Assembly (NCBI RefSeq): GCF_041529975.1
Contig: NZ_CP168030.1
Span: 3,286,001 to 3,350,000, forward strand
Length of the DNA: 64,000 nucleotides
Source: Microbacterium maritypicum
Lineage (GTDB): Bacteria > Actinomycetota > Actinomycetes > Actinomycetales > Microbacteriaceae
Reading direction: 5' to 3'
Shown: positions 19,104-27,422 of the stretch, in pieces
Layout: each line of letters starts with the position of its first letter
Position numbering within the stretch: position 1 is the stretch's first letter
Translations under genes and position numbers: made by a program
The notes under the pieces: model-generated
What the model saw: only the letters and a program-made list of their open reading frames with translations
What the model was told of the DNA's origin: nothing
Databases searched by the model: none

Positions 19104-20021
19104 ATGACGACTGAAACCCCCGCAGCCCTGGGCGCCTCCGGCCTCCGGCGCCGCGACAAGCGCGACTGGAAGGGCTGGGCCTTCGTCGGCCCGTTCATGG
19201 TCGTCTTCGCCCTGGTGTTCCTGACACCGCTCGCCTACGCGCTGTACCTGAGCTTCTTCCAGGAGAAGCTCATCGGAGGCAACGCCTTCGTCGGCCTGGA
19301 CAACTACGTCCGCGCGCTCACCGACCCGCAGTTCTGGGAGGCGTTCGGCCGCGTGCTGATCTTCCTCGTCGTGCAGGTGCCGATCATGCTGGTCCTCGCC
19401 CTCGGCGCCGCCCTCGCCATCGACAGCGCACGTCTGCGCGGAGCATCGTTCTTCCGCATCCTGATCTTCCTGCCCTACGCCGTGCCCGCCGTCGTCGCGG
19501 TGCTGATGTGGGGCTACATCTACGGCGACCAGTTCGGACTCACGAGCAACATCAACGACTTCCTCGGAGTCGATGCGATCACGCCGTTCGCCAAGGAGTG
19601 GATGCTGGTCTCGATCGGCAACATCGTCACGTGGGAGTTCGTCGGCTACAACATGCTGATCTTCTACTCGTCACTCAAGACAATCCCGACCGACATGTAC
19701 GAGGCCGCCTCCCTCGACGGAGCGGGGGCATGGCGCACGATCTTCTCGATCAAGATCCCCTCCGTGCGCGGCGCGCTCGTGATCGCGACGATCTTCTCGA
19801 TCATCGGCAGCTTCCAGCTCTTCAACGAGCCGAACATCCTGCGGCCCCTGGCTCCGAACGTGATCACCACGTTCTTCACGCCGAACATGTACGCCTACAA
19901 CCTGTCGTTCGCCGGACAGCAGTTCAACTACGCCGCCACGATCGCCATCATCATGGGCATCATCACCGCGGTCATCGCCTACGTCGTGCAGCTGCGCGGC
20001 TCGAAGTCGGAGGTGCGCTGA
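19104..20021 (+). CDS. sugar ABC transporter permease (MalF type)
   Basis: A 305-residue inner-membrane permease of the CUT1 carbohydrate ABC family, with about six membrane helices. The cytoplasmic EAA loop that docks the ATPase is EAASLDGAGAWRTIFSIKIP, at about residues 210-229. An ATG with GAAGGAA upstream sets the start, and the first 25 residues are a soluble basic tail. It is the first gene of the LacI-controlled operon and is followed one base later by the second permease. No ATPase gene is in the operon, so a shared MsiK-type ATPase encoded elsewhere is expected. Confidence 0.93.
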   Translation: MTTETPAALGASGLRRRDKRDWKGWAFVGPFMVVFALVFLTPLAYALYLSFFQEKLIGGNAFVGLDNYVRALTDPQFWEAFGRVLIFLVVQVPIMLVLALGAALAIDSARLRGASFFRILIFLPYAVPAVVAVLMWGYIYGDQFGLTSNINDFLGVDAITPFAKEWMLVSIGNIVTWEFVGYNMLIFYSSLKTIPTDMYEAASLDGAGAWRTIFSIKIPSVRGALVIATIFSIIGSFQLFNEPNILRPLAPNVITTFFTPNMYAYNLSFAGQQFNYAATIAIIMGIITAVIAYVVQLRGSKSEVR

Positions 20022-20022
20022 C

Positions 20023-20913
20023 ATGGCACTCCCCCTCGCCCGCCCCTCTCGCCGACGTCACGATCCGCTGAACCCGCGCAAGTCCAACACGCTGCTGATC
20101 GTCATGATCGTCTACGCGCTGTACACGCTCGTGCCCCTGGTCTGGCTGCTGTTCAGCTCGACGAAGACGCAGGCGGGACTCTTCAGCTCCTTCGGGCTCT
20201 GGTTCTCGGACGACTTCGCGTTCTTCGACAACCTCGTCGCCACGTTCTCCTACCGCGACGGCATCTTCCTGCGCTGGCTCGGCAACACGCTCCTGTACGT
20301 CGTGGTCGGCGCGGGCGGCGCGACTCTGCTCGCCACACTGGCCGGCTACGGCCTCGCGAAGTTCCGCTTCCCGGGTCGGCGCGCGGTCTTCGCCGTCGTC
20401 CTCGGAGCAGTCGCCGTTCCCGGTACGGCACTCGCCGTCCCGACGTTCCTGCTGTTCAGCGAGTTGGGCCTGACCAACACCCCCTGGGCCGTGATCATCC
20501 CGTCTCTCATCAGCCCCTTCGGGCTGTACCTGATCTGGGTCTTCGCCTCCGAGTCCGTGCCGACCGAGCTGCTGGAGGCCGCGCGCATCGACGGCGCCGG
20601 AGAGTTCCGCACGTTCTTCACGATCTCAATGCGCCTGCTCGCGCCGGGCATCGTGACGGTCGCGCTGTTCACGGTCGTGGCGACCTGGAACAACTACTTC
20701 CTCCCGCTGATCATGCTGTCGGATCCCGCCTGGTATCCGCTCACGGTCGGTCTGAACCAGTGGAGCGCCCAGGCCATCGGCGCCGGCTCCCAGCCGATCT
20801 ACAACCTCGTGATCATGGGCTCGCTGCTCACGATCATCCCGATCGTCATCGCCTTCCTGCTGCTGCAGCGCTTCTGGCAGTCAGGTCTCACCGCGGGAAG
20901 CGTCAAGCAGTAG
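20023..20913 (+). CDS. sugar ABC transporter permease (MalG type)
   Basis: A 296-residue partner of the preceding permease with about six membrane helices. Its EAA loop is EAARIDGAGEFRTFFTISMR (about residues 186-205). The C-terminal LLLQRFWQSGLTAGSVKQ is typical of MalG-type proteins (usual ending G-x-x-K). It starts one base after the upstream stop, so translation is probably coupled. With the MalF-type protein it forms the membrane channel for the sugar delivered by the lipoprotein encoded next. Confidence 0.93.
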   Translation: MALPLARPSRRRHDPLNPRKSNTLLIVMIVYALYTLVPLVWLLFSSTKTQAGLFSSFGLWFSDDFAFFDNLVATFSYRDGIFLRWLGNTLLYVVVGAGGATLLATLAGYGLAKFRFPGRRAVFAVVLGAVAVPGTALAVPTFLLFSELGLTNTPWAVIIPSLISPFGLYLIWVFASESVPTELLEAARIDGAGEFRTFFTISMRLLAPGIVTVALFTVVATWNNYFLPLIMLSDPAWYPLTVGLNQWSAQAIGAGSQPIYNLVIMGSLLTIIPIVIAFLLLQRFWQSGLTAGSVKQ

Positions 20914-20978
20914 CCCCGCACTCCTTCCTCACCCCCTCGCGATCCGATGCTGGATCGCACCCCCGAAAGGACACAGCA

Positions 20979-22340
20979 ATGAAGCACCTTCCCTCACCGA
21001 CACGGCGCGCCCTCGCGGTGCTCGCCGCAGGATCCGTGGCAGCACTGGCGCTGGCCGGCTGCAGCACCGGCAGCGACGCCGGCAGCGGCTCCGGCTCCGA
21101 CGCCGGATCCGGCTCCTTCGACTCCGTCGAGGCCGCGCTCGAGAAGGGCGGCGAGATCACGTACTGGTCGTGGACGCCGTCTGCCGAGGCGCAGGTCGAG
21201 GCGTTCCAGAAGGAATACCCGAACGTCAAGGTCAACCTCGTCAACGCCGGCACCAACAACGAGGAGTACACGAAGCTGCAGAACGCGATCAAGGCAGGCT
21301 CCGGCGCGCCCGACGTCGTGCAGATCGAGTACTACGCGTTCCCGCAGTTCGCACTGACCGACGCCTTCGCCGATCTGTCGAAGTACGGCTTCGCCGACTT
21401 CGAGGACGACTACACCGCATCCACCTGGAACTCGGTCACCAGCGGCGACGCCATCTACGGCCTGCCGCAGGACTCCGGCCCCATGGCGCTGTTCTACAAC
21501 AAGACCGTGTTCGACGCCGCGGGCGTCGAAGTGCCGACCACGTGGGACGAGTACTACGAGGCGGCGAAGAAGATCCACGCCGCGAACCCCGACGCCTACA
21601 TCACCAACGACACCGGCGACGCCGGCTTCGCGACCTCCATGATCTGGCAGGCCGGAGGCAAGCCGTTCGAGACCTCGGGCACCGATGTCACGATCGACCT
21701 GCAGGACGAAGGGTCGAAGAAGTGGACCGAGAACTGGAACCGCCTCGTCGAAGACGACCTCGTCGCGCCCTACGGCAGCTGGAGCGACGAGTGGTTCCGC
21801 GGCCTCGGTGACGGCAGCCTCGCCACCCTCGTGATCGGCGCCTGGATGCCCGGCAACCTCATCACCGGCGCCCCCGACGGCGCAGGCGACTGGCGCGTCG
21901 CGCCGATGCCGACCTACGACGGCACTCCGGCGAGCGCCGAGAACGGCGGTGGCGGTCAGGCCGTCACGACGCAGAGCAAGAACCCGGAGTTGGCGGCCGG
22001 CTTCCTGTGGTGGCTGAACAACTCGGAGGAAAGCATCTCGATCTTCCTCGAGTCCGGCGGCTTCCCGTCGACGACCGCCGAGCTCTCCAGCGAAGAGTTC
22101 CTCGCCGATGCTCCGGAGTACTTCGGTGGCCAGAAGATCAACGAGGTCCTCGCGGCCGCAGCCGACGACGTGGTCGAGGACTGGAGCTACCTGCCCTACC
22201 AGGTGTACGCGAACAGCATCTTCGGCGACACCGTGGGCCAGTCGTACCAGAACGGCACCGACCTGAACGAGGGCCTGACGGCCTGGCAGGACGCGCTGGT
22301 CGAGTACGGCAACGCGCAGGGCTTCACCGTCAACAAGTAA
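20979..22340 (+). CDS. sugar-binding lipoprotein of the beta-galactoside ABC transporter
   Basis: 453 residues. A lipoprotein signal peptide ends in the lipobox LAGC (cysteine near residue 28), followed by a Ser/Gly/Asp-rich linker and a family-1 solute-binding domain starting at GGEITYWSWTPSAEAQVEAF. A GAAAGG site precedes the ATG. It should capture an oligosaccharide outside the cell and pass it to the two permeases. A perfect 13-bp hairpin (22350-22380) between this gene and the GH35 gene probably thins transcription so that the binding protein is made in excess. The sugar is inferred from the adjacent beta-galactosidase. Confidence 0.93.
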   Translation: MKHLPSPTRRALAVLAAGSVAALALAGCSTGSDAGSGSGSDAGSGSFDSVEAALEKGGEITYWSWTPSAEAQVEAFQKEYPNVKVNLVNAGTNNEEYTKLQNAIKAGSGAPDVVQIEYYAFPQFALTDAFADLSKYGFADFEDDYTASTWNSVTSGDAIYGLPQDSGPMALFYNKTVFDAAGVEVPTTWDEYYEAAKKIHAANPDAYITNDTGDAGFATSMIWQAGGKPFETSGTDVTIDLQDEGSKKWTENWNRLVEDDLVAPYGSWSDEWFRGLGDGSLATLVIGAWMPGNLITGAPDGAGDWRVAPMPTYDGTPASAENGGGGQAVTTQSKNPELAAGFLWWLNNSEESISIFLESGGFPSTTAELSSEEFLADAPEYFGGQKINEVLAAAADDVVEDWSYLPYQVYANSIFGDTVGQSYQNGTDLNEGLTAWQDALVEYGNAQGFTVNK

Positions 22341-22349
22341 CACCCGTGG

Positions 22350-22380
22350 CTGAGCCGGCCCCAGAGCGGGGCCGGCTCAG
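22350..22380 (+). terminator. hairpin between binding protein and GH35 (partial terminator)
   Basis: CTGAGCCGGCCCC (22350-22362) and GGGGCCGGCTCAG (22368-22380) form a 13-bp perfect stem with loop AGAGC. There is no T-run. The downstream GH35 gene has no obvious promoter of its own, so read-through is likely. Confidence 0.65.
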
Positions 22381-22406
22381 CTCCTCGATCGAAAGCACTC
22401 CGACAC

Positions 22407-24143
22407 GTGACCACGTTCTCTCTCGGCGACACCGACTTCCTCCGCGACGGTCAGCCGCATCAGGTGATCTCCGGCGCCATCCACTACTTCCGGGTGCACC
22501 CGGACCTGTGGCAGGACCGCATCCGCAAGGCACGGCTGATGGGCCTGAACACGATCGAGACGTATGTCGCCTGGAACGCGCACGCCCCGCGGCGCGGTGA
22601 GTGGGACACGACCGGGTGGAACGATCTCGGACGCTTCCTCGACCTCGTTCATGCCGAGGGTCTGGATGCGATCGTGCGCCCGGGTCCCTACATCTGCGCC
22701 GAGTGGCACAACGGCGGTCTGCCGGTGTGGCTGACCGGGAGCATGGAGAACCTGCGATCGTCGGCTCCCGACTTCCTCGTCGAGGTGAGCGCCTACCTGC
22801 GACGCGTGTACGACATCGTCGCGCCGCGCCAGATCGACCGGGGCGGACCCGTCGTGCTCGTGCAGATCGAGAACGAATACGGCGCCTACGGAGCGGACAA
22901 GGCCTACCTCGAGGCACTGGTCGCCGTCACGCGGGACGCCGGCATCACGGTGCCGCTGACGACCGTGGATCAACCCGTGGATCAGATGCTGAGCGACGGC
23001 AGCCTCCCCGAGCTGCACAAGACCGGCTCCTTCGGATCCCGCAGCGCGGAACGCCTCGCGACTCTGCGCCGGCACCAGCCGACGGGACCCCTGATGTGCT
23101 CGGAGTTCTGGGACGGCTGGTTCGACTGGTGGGGCGGAGTGCATCACACGACCGACGTCACCGCTGCCGCAGCCGACCTCGACGCCCTGCTCGCCGCCGG
23201 AGCATCGGTCAACATCTACATGTTCCACGGCGGCACGAACTTCGGGCTCACCAACGGCGCGAACGACAAAGGTCGCTACCTGCCGCTCGTGACCTCCTAC
23301 GACTACGACGCGCCGCTCGACGAGGCCGGCACCCCCACGGAGAAGTTCTTCGCCTTCCGAGAGGTGATCGCGAAGTACGCCCCGGTGCCGGAAGAGGTGC
23401 CAGCCTTCGCGAGCGCGGCACCGGCGCTCGAAGTCTCCCTCTCCCCCGTCGGGGCGTGGACGGATGCTGCCGGATCCGGTGCGGTCGCCGCACAGCCGCA
23501 GAGCTTCGACGCCCTCGGGCATCTGAGCGCGCTGGTGCGATACGACGTCGACCTCCCGGACGGGAAGGGCGGCCAGTTGCTCATCGACGAGGTGCGCGAC
23601 CTCGCCTGGGTGAGCGTCGATGGCGTCGCCGTCGGCACGCTCTCCCGCACGCGGCATGACCGTGCGATCCGCATTCCGGCCGGCCGCACCCTCAGCATCC
23701 TGGTCGAGGACCAGGGCCGGGTGAACTACGACCACCGGCTCGGCGAGGAGAAGGGGCTGATCGGCGCGGTCACTCTCGACGGCACAGTCGTGACCGGGTG
23801 GCGCTCGACACCGCTCGACGTCGCCGCCATCGCCGCCGAGCTCGCCTCGGCACAGCCGACGGATGCTGCGGGAGACGGCCCGCTCGCGTGGACCGCCGAG
23901 TTCACAGTGGACACCGCGACCGACCTGTTCCTCGACACCGCACCGTGGAGCAAGGGATACGCGTTCGTCAACGGCTTCTTCCTCGGCCGCTACTGGCGCA
24001 ACGGGCCGCAGCGCACGCTCTACGTGCCCGCACCGGCGACACGCACCGGCGGCAACCGGCTCGTCGTGCTCGAGCTCGAGCAGATCCTGGCACCCGTCGC
24101 CCGCTTCGTCGAGGCACCGGCGCTCGGCGTCACGGAGGAGTGA
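22407..24143 (+). CDS. beta-galactosidase, glycoside hydrolase family 35
   Basis: 578 residues. The catalytic barrel fills about residues 1-330, with acid/base Glu in QIENEYGAYG (about residue 156) and nucleophile Glu in MCSEFWDGWFDWWGG (about residue 233). Two C-terminal beta-sandwich domains follow and end with the FVNGFFLGRYWRNGPQRTLYVP signature. There is no signal peptide, so it should act inside the cell on beta-galactosides brought in by the upstream transporter. GTG is the start; the frame upstream holds the terminator hairpin. The linkage cleaved and the natural substrate (lactose, galacto-oligosaccharides, plant galactan fragments) are not decided by the sequence. Confidence 0.93.
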   Translation: MTTFSLGDTDFLRDGQPHQVISGAIHYFRVHPDLWQDRIRKARLMGLNTIETYVAWNAHAPRRGEWDTTGWNDLGRFLDLVHAEGLDAIVRPGPYICAEWHNGGLPVWLTGSMENLRSSAPDFLVEVSAYLRRVYDIVAPRQIDRGGPVVLVQIENEYGAYGADKAYLEALVAVTRDAGITVPLTTVDQPVDQMLSDGSLPELHKTGSFGSRSAERLATLRRHQPTGPLMCSEFWDGWFDWWGGVHHTTDVTAAAADLDALLAAGASVNIYMFHGGTNFGLTNGANDKGRYLPLVTSYDYDAPLDEAGTPTEKFFAFREVIAKYAPVPEEVPAFASAAPALEVSLSPVGAWTDAAGSGAVAAQPQSFDALGHLSALVRYDVDLPDGKGGQLLIDEVRDLAWVSVDGVAVGTLSRTRHDRAIRIPAGRTLSILVEDQGRVNYDHRLGEEKGLIGAVTLDGTVVTGWRSTPLDVAAIAAELASAQPTDAAGDGPLAWTAEFTVDTATDLFLDTAPWSKGYAFVNGFFLGRYWRNGPQRTLYVPAPATRTGGNRLVVLELEQILAPVARFVEAPALGVTEE

Positions 24144-24182
24144 CGCGGGAGCGCATCGGAGCGCGGTAGACGGGCGGATGGT

Positions 24183-24680
24183 TCACGGCAGCGGCACCAG
24201 CGTCGCGTCCACATTCGTCCCCTCGATCGTGACCCACATCATGGTGCACGCCGGCTGCCGACGGCGGTCCGTGGGCGACCCGGGGTTGAGCAGTCGCAGG
24301 CCCGCAGGGGACACGGTGTCCCAGGGAATGTGCGAGTGCCCGAATACGAGGAGATCGATGCCGGGGTACGCCTCGTCCATCCGCTCTTCGCGCCTGCGGG
24401 ACTCCCCCGTCTCATGCACGACGGCGATATCGACGCCCTCGACCGTGAACCGGGCGACCTCCGGCAGGCGTGCCCGCAGCTCGGGGCCGTCGTTGTTGCC
24501 GAACACTCCGTGCAGCACTCGCGCCCGGGACTCCAGCAGATCGAGCGTCGCTTCGTCGACCCAGTCGCCCGCGTGCACCACGATCTCGGCATCGTCCACC
24601 GCCTGCAGCACCGCATCCGGCAGCCTTCTCGCCCGCTTCGGCACGTGGGTGTCGGCCAGGAGCAGCATCCTCGTGGTCAT
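24183..24680 (-). CDS. YfcE-type metallophosphoesterase
   Basis: A 165-residue protein of the calcineurin-like superfamily. All metal-binding blocks are present: LLADTHVPKR (DxH), HAGDWVD (GDx2D-like), GNND and VFGHSHIPW, plus a further His near HETGE. This is the small YfcE/MJ0936 type, which hydrolyses phosphodiesters such as cyclic nucleotides in vitro; the physiological substrate is unknown. The ATG at 24680 has a strong GGGGAGGAA site. It converges on the GH35 gene with 39 bases between the stops and no clear hairpin. Confidence 0.9.
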   Translation of the reverse strand: MTTRMLLLADTHVPKRARRLPDAVLQAVDDAEIVVHAGDWVDEATLDLLESRARVLHGVFGNNDGPELRARLPEVARFTVEGVDIAVVHETGESRRREERMDEAYPGIDLLVFGHSHIPWDTVSPAGLRLLNPGSPTDRRRQPACTMMWVTIEGTNVDATLVPLP

Positions 24681-24827
24681 CGTTCCTCCCCGTCTTGCGC
24701 CGCCTCCGACTCTATGCAACGGCATCGCGCGCCGGATGACACGCGAAACGCGTACACAGCCAACACTCAGGAAGGCGTAAACTCGCCGAGTCCCCGGTAT
24801 ACCAAAGGGGCTGAACGGAGGAGCCTC

Positions 24828-26287
24828 ATGAGTACTGCCACTGCGCCCGCGAACCCGCGCTCGCGCGTCATCACCGCGAGTCTGGTCGGCACGACCATCG
24901 AGTTCTACGACTTCTACGCGTATGCGACGGCGGCCGTTCTCGTGTTCCCCGTGCTGTTCTTCCCGACCGGAGACGACACCACCTCGCTCCTGTCGTCGTT
25001 CGCCGTCTTCGGTGCGGCGATGGTCGCGCGTCCCATCGGCGCCGTGGTCTTCGGCCACTTCGGCGACAAGTTCGGCCGCAAGGCCACCCTCGTCGCGTCG
25101 CTGCTGACCATGGGCATCGCGACCTTCGTGATCGGCCTGCTCCCCACCTACCAGGACATCGGCTGGTGGGCAGCGCTCCTGCTGCTGATCTGCGTCTCGC
25201 CCAGGGCTTCGCGCTCGGTGGCGAGTGGTCGGGTGCCGCGCTGGTCGCCACCGAGAACGCCCCGAAAGGCAAGCGCGCCTGGTACGGCACCTTCCCGCAG
25301 CTGGGTGCACCGCTCGGCTTCATCATCGCCAACTTCCTCTTCCTCGCGATCAACTGGCTGCTGCCGCACGCCGAGAACCCGGTCCTCAAGTCCGAGGCGT
25401 TCCTCTCCTGGGGCTGGCGCATCCCGTTCCTCTTCTCGGCCGTCATGGTGATCATCGGCCTGTGGGTGCGACTGAAGCTCGTCGAGTCCGACACGTTCAA
25501 GAAGGCCGAGACGAAGGGTGTGATCCGCAAGCTCCCGCTCGCGACGGTGTTCCGTCACCACTGGAAGCAGCTGATCCTCGGCACGTTCATCATGCTGGCG
25601 ACCTACGTGCTGTTCTATCTGATGACCAACTTCACGCTCGCCTACGGCACCAAGCCCGCGTCGCTCGAGACCGCTTCGGCCGCCGCGAAAGTCGCAGCCG
25701 AAGCGACGGGCGCACCGTTCGACCCGACCAAGTTCGCGGCACAGTTCTACCCCGGCCTCGGATTCGGCTACACCGACTTCGTGCTGATGCAGATCATCGG
25801 CGTGGTGTTCTTCGGCATCTTCACGCTGCTCTCCGGGCCGATCGCCGACGCTGTCGGACGCCGGAAGCTGCTGCTCTGGGTCACGGGCGCGATCATCGTG
25901 TTCGGCTTCACGTTCAACACGTTCTTGCTGCCCGCCGTCGACCCGAAGTTCACCGGTGCACTCGCCCAGGCGTTCCTCGTGTTCGGGTTCATGCTGATGG
26001 GGGCGACGTTCGGACCGATGGGCGCCCTGCTCCCCGAACTGTTCCCGACGAACGTGCGATACACGGGGTCGGCGATCGCCTACAACGTGTCGTCGATCCT
26101 CGGCGCGGCTGTGGCGCCTCTGATCGCGCTCTGGCTGTGGGCGCTCGGCGACGGCGCGCCGTGGCTGGTGGGCCTCTACCTGTCCGCGATGGGTGTGCTG
26201 ACCTTCGTCGCACTGCTTCTCTCCCCGGAGACGAAAGATCACGACTACGACGACGACCTCGGGGTCGCCGCCGCCGTCGAGCTCTGA
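24828..26287 (+). pseudogene. MHS-family MFS transporter with a one-base frameshift
   Basis: The first part, from an ATG behind GGAGGAG, encodes the MHS opening TTIEFYDFYAYATAAV and runs in one frame to about 25190. The protein then continues in another frame with LRLAQGFALGGEWSGAALVA and stays intact through about ten further helices to a stop at 26287. In intact relatives these parts are contiguous (LLLI-LRLAQGFALGGEW), so one base, probably a C in GATC-CTGCG, is missing near 25188-25192. With it restored the product would be about 486 residues, a normal length for metabolite/H+ symporters of this group. Either a real inactivation or a sequencing error. A GGTATACC element at 24796-24803 may hold the -10 box. 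Confidence 0.88.
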
Positions 26288-26294
26288 TCACGGA

Positions 26295-26328
26295 GAGCGG
26301 CAGCCGCCGGCGTCGGAGGCTGCCGCTC
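26295..26328 (+). terminator. terminator after the MHS transporter
   Basis: GAGCGGCAGCC (26295-26305) pairs with GGCTGCCGCTC (26318-26328), an 11-bp perfect stem eight bases after the stop. Confidence 0.65.
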
Positions 26329-26350
26329 CCGCAGGACTCAGATCAGCACG

Positions 26351-26365
26351 CGGGCGTGACGCCCG
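26351..26365 (-). terminator. small hairpin directly after vapC
   Basis: CGGGCG-TGA-CGCCCG ends against the vapC stop codon (26366-26368, minus strand). The stem is short, so support is modest. Confidence 0.4.
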
Positions 26366-26743
26366 TCAGAGGACGATGACCTCGCAGTAGCGCGCCGCCG
26401 TCTTCGCGAGCTTCCGGTCGAGCGTGAGCAGCGGGATGCCGAGGGCCTCGGCGAGCGCGACATACCCGGCGTCGTAGGCGGTGACATCGTCCCGCAGCAT
26501 CCAGATCCGCGGTATCAGCCGGCGCAGCGGATGCCGCGTGATCTGCAGCTCGCCGAAGAGGTCGAGCGCCTCCCGCGCGCGGTGAGCCGGCAGGCCATCG
26601 TGGAGCGTCTGACGCCGCAACACCGAGAGCACCTCGATGTCGAGCCCGGCGTGTGCGTGAAAGTCGTCGCCGTTCACCCAGTCACTCGTGCCCAGCAGGG
26701 CATCGATCGCTGCGGAGGCATCGAGCACGACCGCGGTGCTCAT
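26366..26743 (-). CDS. vapC: PIN-domain ribonuclease toxin VapC
   Basis: A 125-residue PIN-domain protein. The acidic active-site residues are visible: Asp8 in VVLDASAAIDALL, the Glu of GLDIEVLSVLRR, Asp in TAYDAGYVALAEAL and the Asp of LLTLDRKLA. VapC toxins cleave tRNA or rRNA when freed from their antitoxin. Its ATG overlaps the stop of the upstream antitoxin gene by four bases, the usual coupled vapBC arrangement. All catalytic positions look intact, so it should be active. The RNA target cannot be inferred. Confidence 0.9.
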   Translation of the reverse strand: MSTAVVLDASAAIDALLGTSDWVNGDDFHAHAGLDIEVLSVLRRQTLHDGLPAHRAREALDLFGELQITRHPLRRLIPRIWMLRDDVTAYDAGYVALAEALGIPLLTLDRKLAKTAARYCEVIVL

Positions 26744-26991
26744 GGGGCGAGCTCGTCGTCCCTGTCGGCACGAGCCGCGTCACGCGCCGCGAGGATCTGA
26801 CTGCGTGTGAGCGCGCTTCCGTCACTCACCGACCTCGCGCGCGCTGCGGCGATGATCTCCGCGTTCGTCCGGTACTGCACGAGGTCCGCGAGTTCGCGGG
26901 CCACGTAGTCGGACAGCGACATGCGCTCCGCGGCGGCGCGTTCCTTGAGGCGTGCATGAACATCGTCCGGGAGATTTCGTACCTGCAGCAT
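26740..26991 (-). CDS. vapB: VapB-type antitoxin (ribbon-helix-helix)
   Basis: 83 residues. The opening MLQVRNLPDDVHARLKERAA followed by MSLSDYVARELADLV is a ribbon-helix-helix DNA-binding fold of the kind that represses vapBC promoters. The C-terminal half (ALTRSQILAARDAARADRDDELAP) would wrap the toxin. The ATG at 26991 has GGAAGAG ten bases upstream; a much longer open frame upstream has no RHH-like sequence. Overlaps vapC by four bases. Confidence 0.88.
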   Translation of the reverse strand: MLQVRNLPDDVHARLKERAAAERMSLSDYVARELADLVQYRTNAEIIAAARARSVSDGSALTRSQILAARDAARADRDDELAP

Positions 26992-27060
26992 CCGACCCAC
27001 TCTTCCAGGATCGCATGTGTTGCGCATGCGCGAAAGAGCGGTCTGTGGATAACCCGCGGC

Positions 27061-27104
27061 GTCAACAAAAATTGACATCCGTGGCAAAGTCAACAAGAAT
27101 TGAC
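27061..27104. promoter_or_regulatory. twin 16-bp palindromes upstream of a small HTH gene
   Basis: GTCAACAAAAATTGAC (27061-27076) and GTCAACAAGAATTGAC (27089-27104) differ by one base. Each has GTCAA/TTGAC arms around a six-base A-rich centre, and their centres are 28 bp apart. They sit 15-58 bases before the ATG at 27119 and look like operators, perhaps for the HTH protein itself. Confidence 0.7.
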
Positions 27105-27118
27105 GCAGGAGGTGCATC

Positions 27119-27325
27119 ATGACAATGCCGACCGCGATCGCACAGGACGACGGCAGCGAGCCCCTGGCCGCACTGCACAGGCTCGCCGAGGCGCGTAAGG
27201 AGATCGCCCGCGCCGAGGAGGCGAATGTGCGCCGCGCCCGTAACCTCGGATACTCGTGGCAGGCGATCGCGAGCGCACTGGGCGTGAGCAAGCAGGCCGC
27301 GCACCGGCGGTTCGGTCGCTCCTGA
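27119..27325 (+). CDS. 68-residue helix-turn-helix protein
   Basis: An acidic N-terminal part is followed by a charged helix (LHRLAEARKEIARAEEANVRRARNLG), and the C-terminus GYSWQAIASALGVSKQAAHRRFG is a clear helix-turn-helix of the sigma-70-region-4/MerR-like kind. The ATG has an AGGAGG site eight bases upstream. The protein is short enough to be a single DNA-binding unit that dimerises through the helix. Two near-identical palindromes directly upstream suggest autoregulation. Similar short HTH proteins are common in Microbacteriaceae, but I know of no assigned function. Confidence 0.8.
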   Translation: MTMPTAIAQDDGSEPLAALHRLAEARKEIARAEEANVRRARNLGYSWQAIASALGVSKQAAHRRFGRS

Positions 27326-27364
27326 CGCCCGGCCCCGACACCGCTCACCCTTACAGCCCGCCCA

Positions 27365-27370
27365 TAGGAT
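27365..27370 (+). promoter_or_regulatory. candidate -10 box for the ABC exporter
   Basis: TAGGAT fits TANNNT and lies 53 bases before the ATG at 27423. Confidence 0.35.
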
Positions 27371-27381
27371 TCGGCCGCGAA

Positions 27382-27400
27382 CGAAGTACGGTCGAAGTAC
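27382..27400 (+). repeat. short direct repeat in the exporter leader
   Basis: CGAAGTAC at 27382-27389 and at 27393-27400, one helical turn (11 bp) apart, lie just downstream of the candidate start site and before the ATG at 27423. Confidence 0.5.
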
Positions 27401-27422
27401 CATCTCCAGATCGAGGTCCCGC

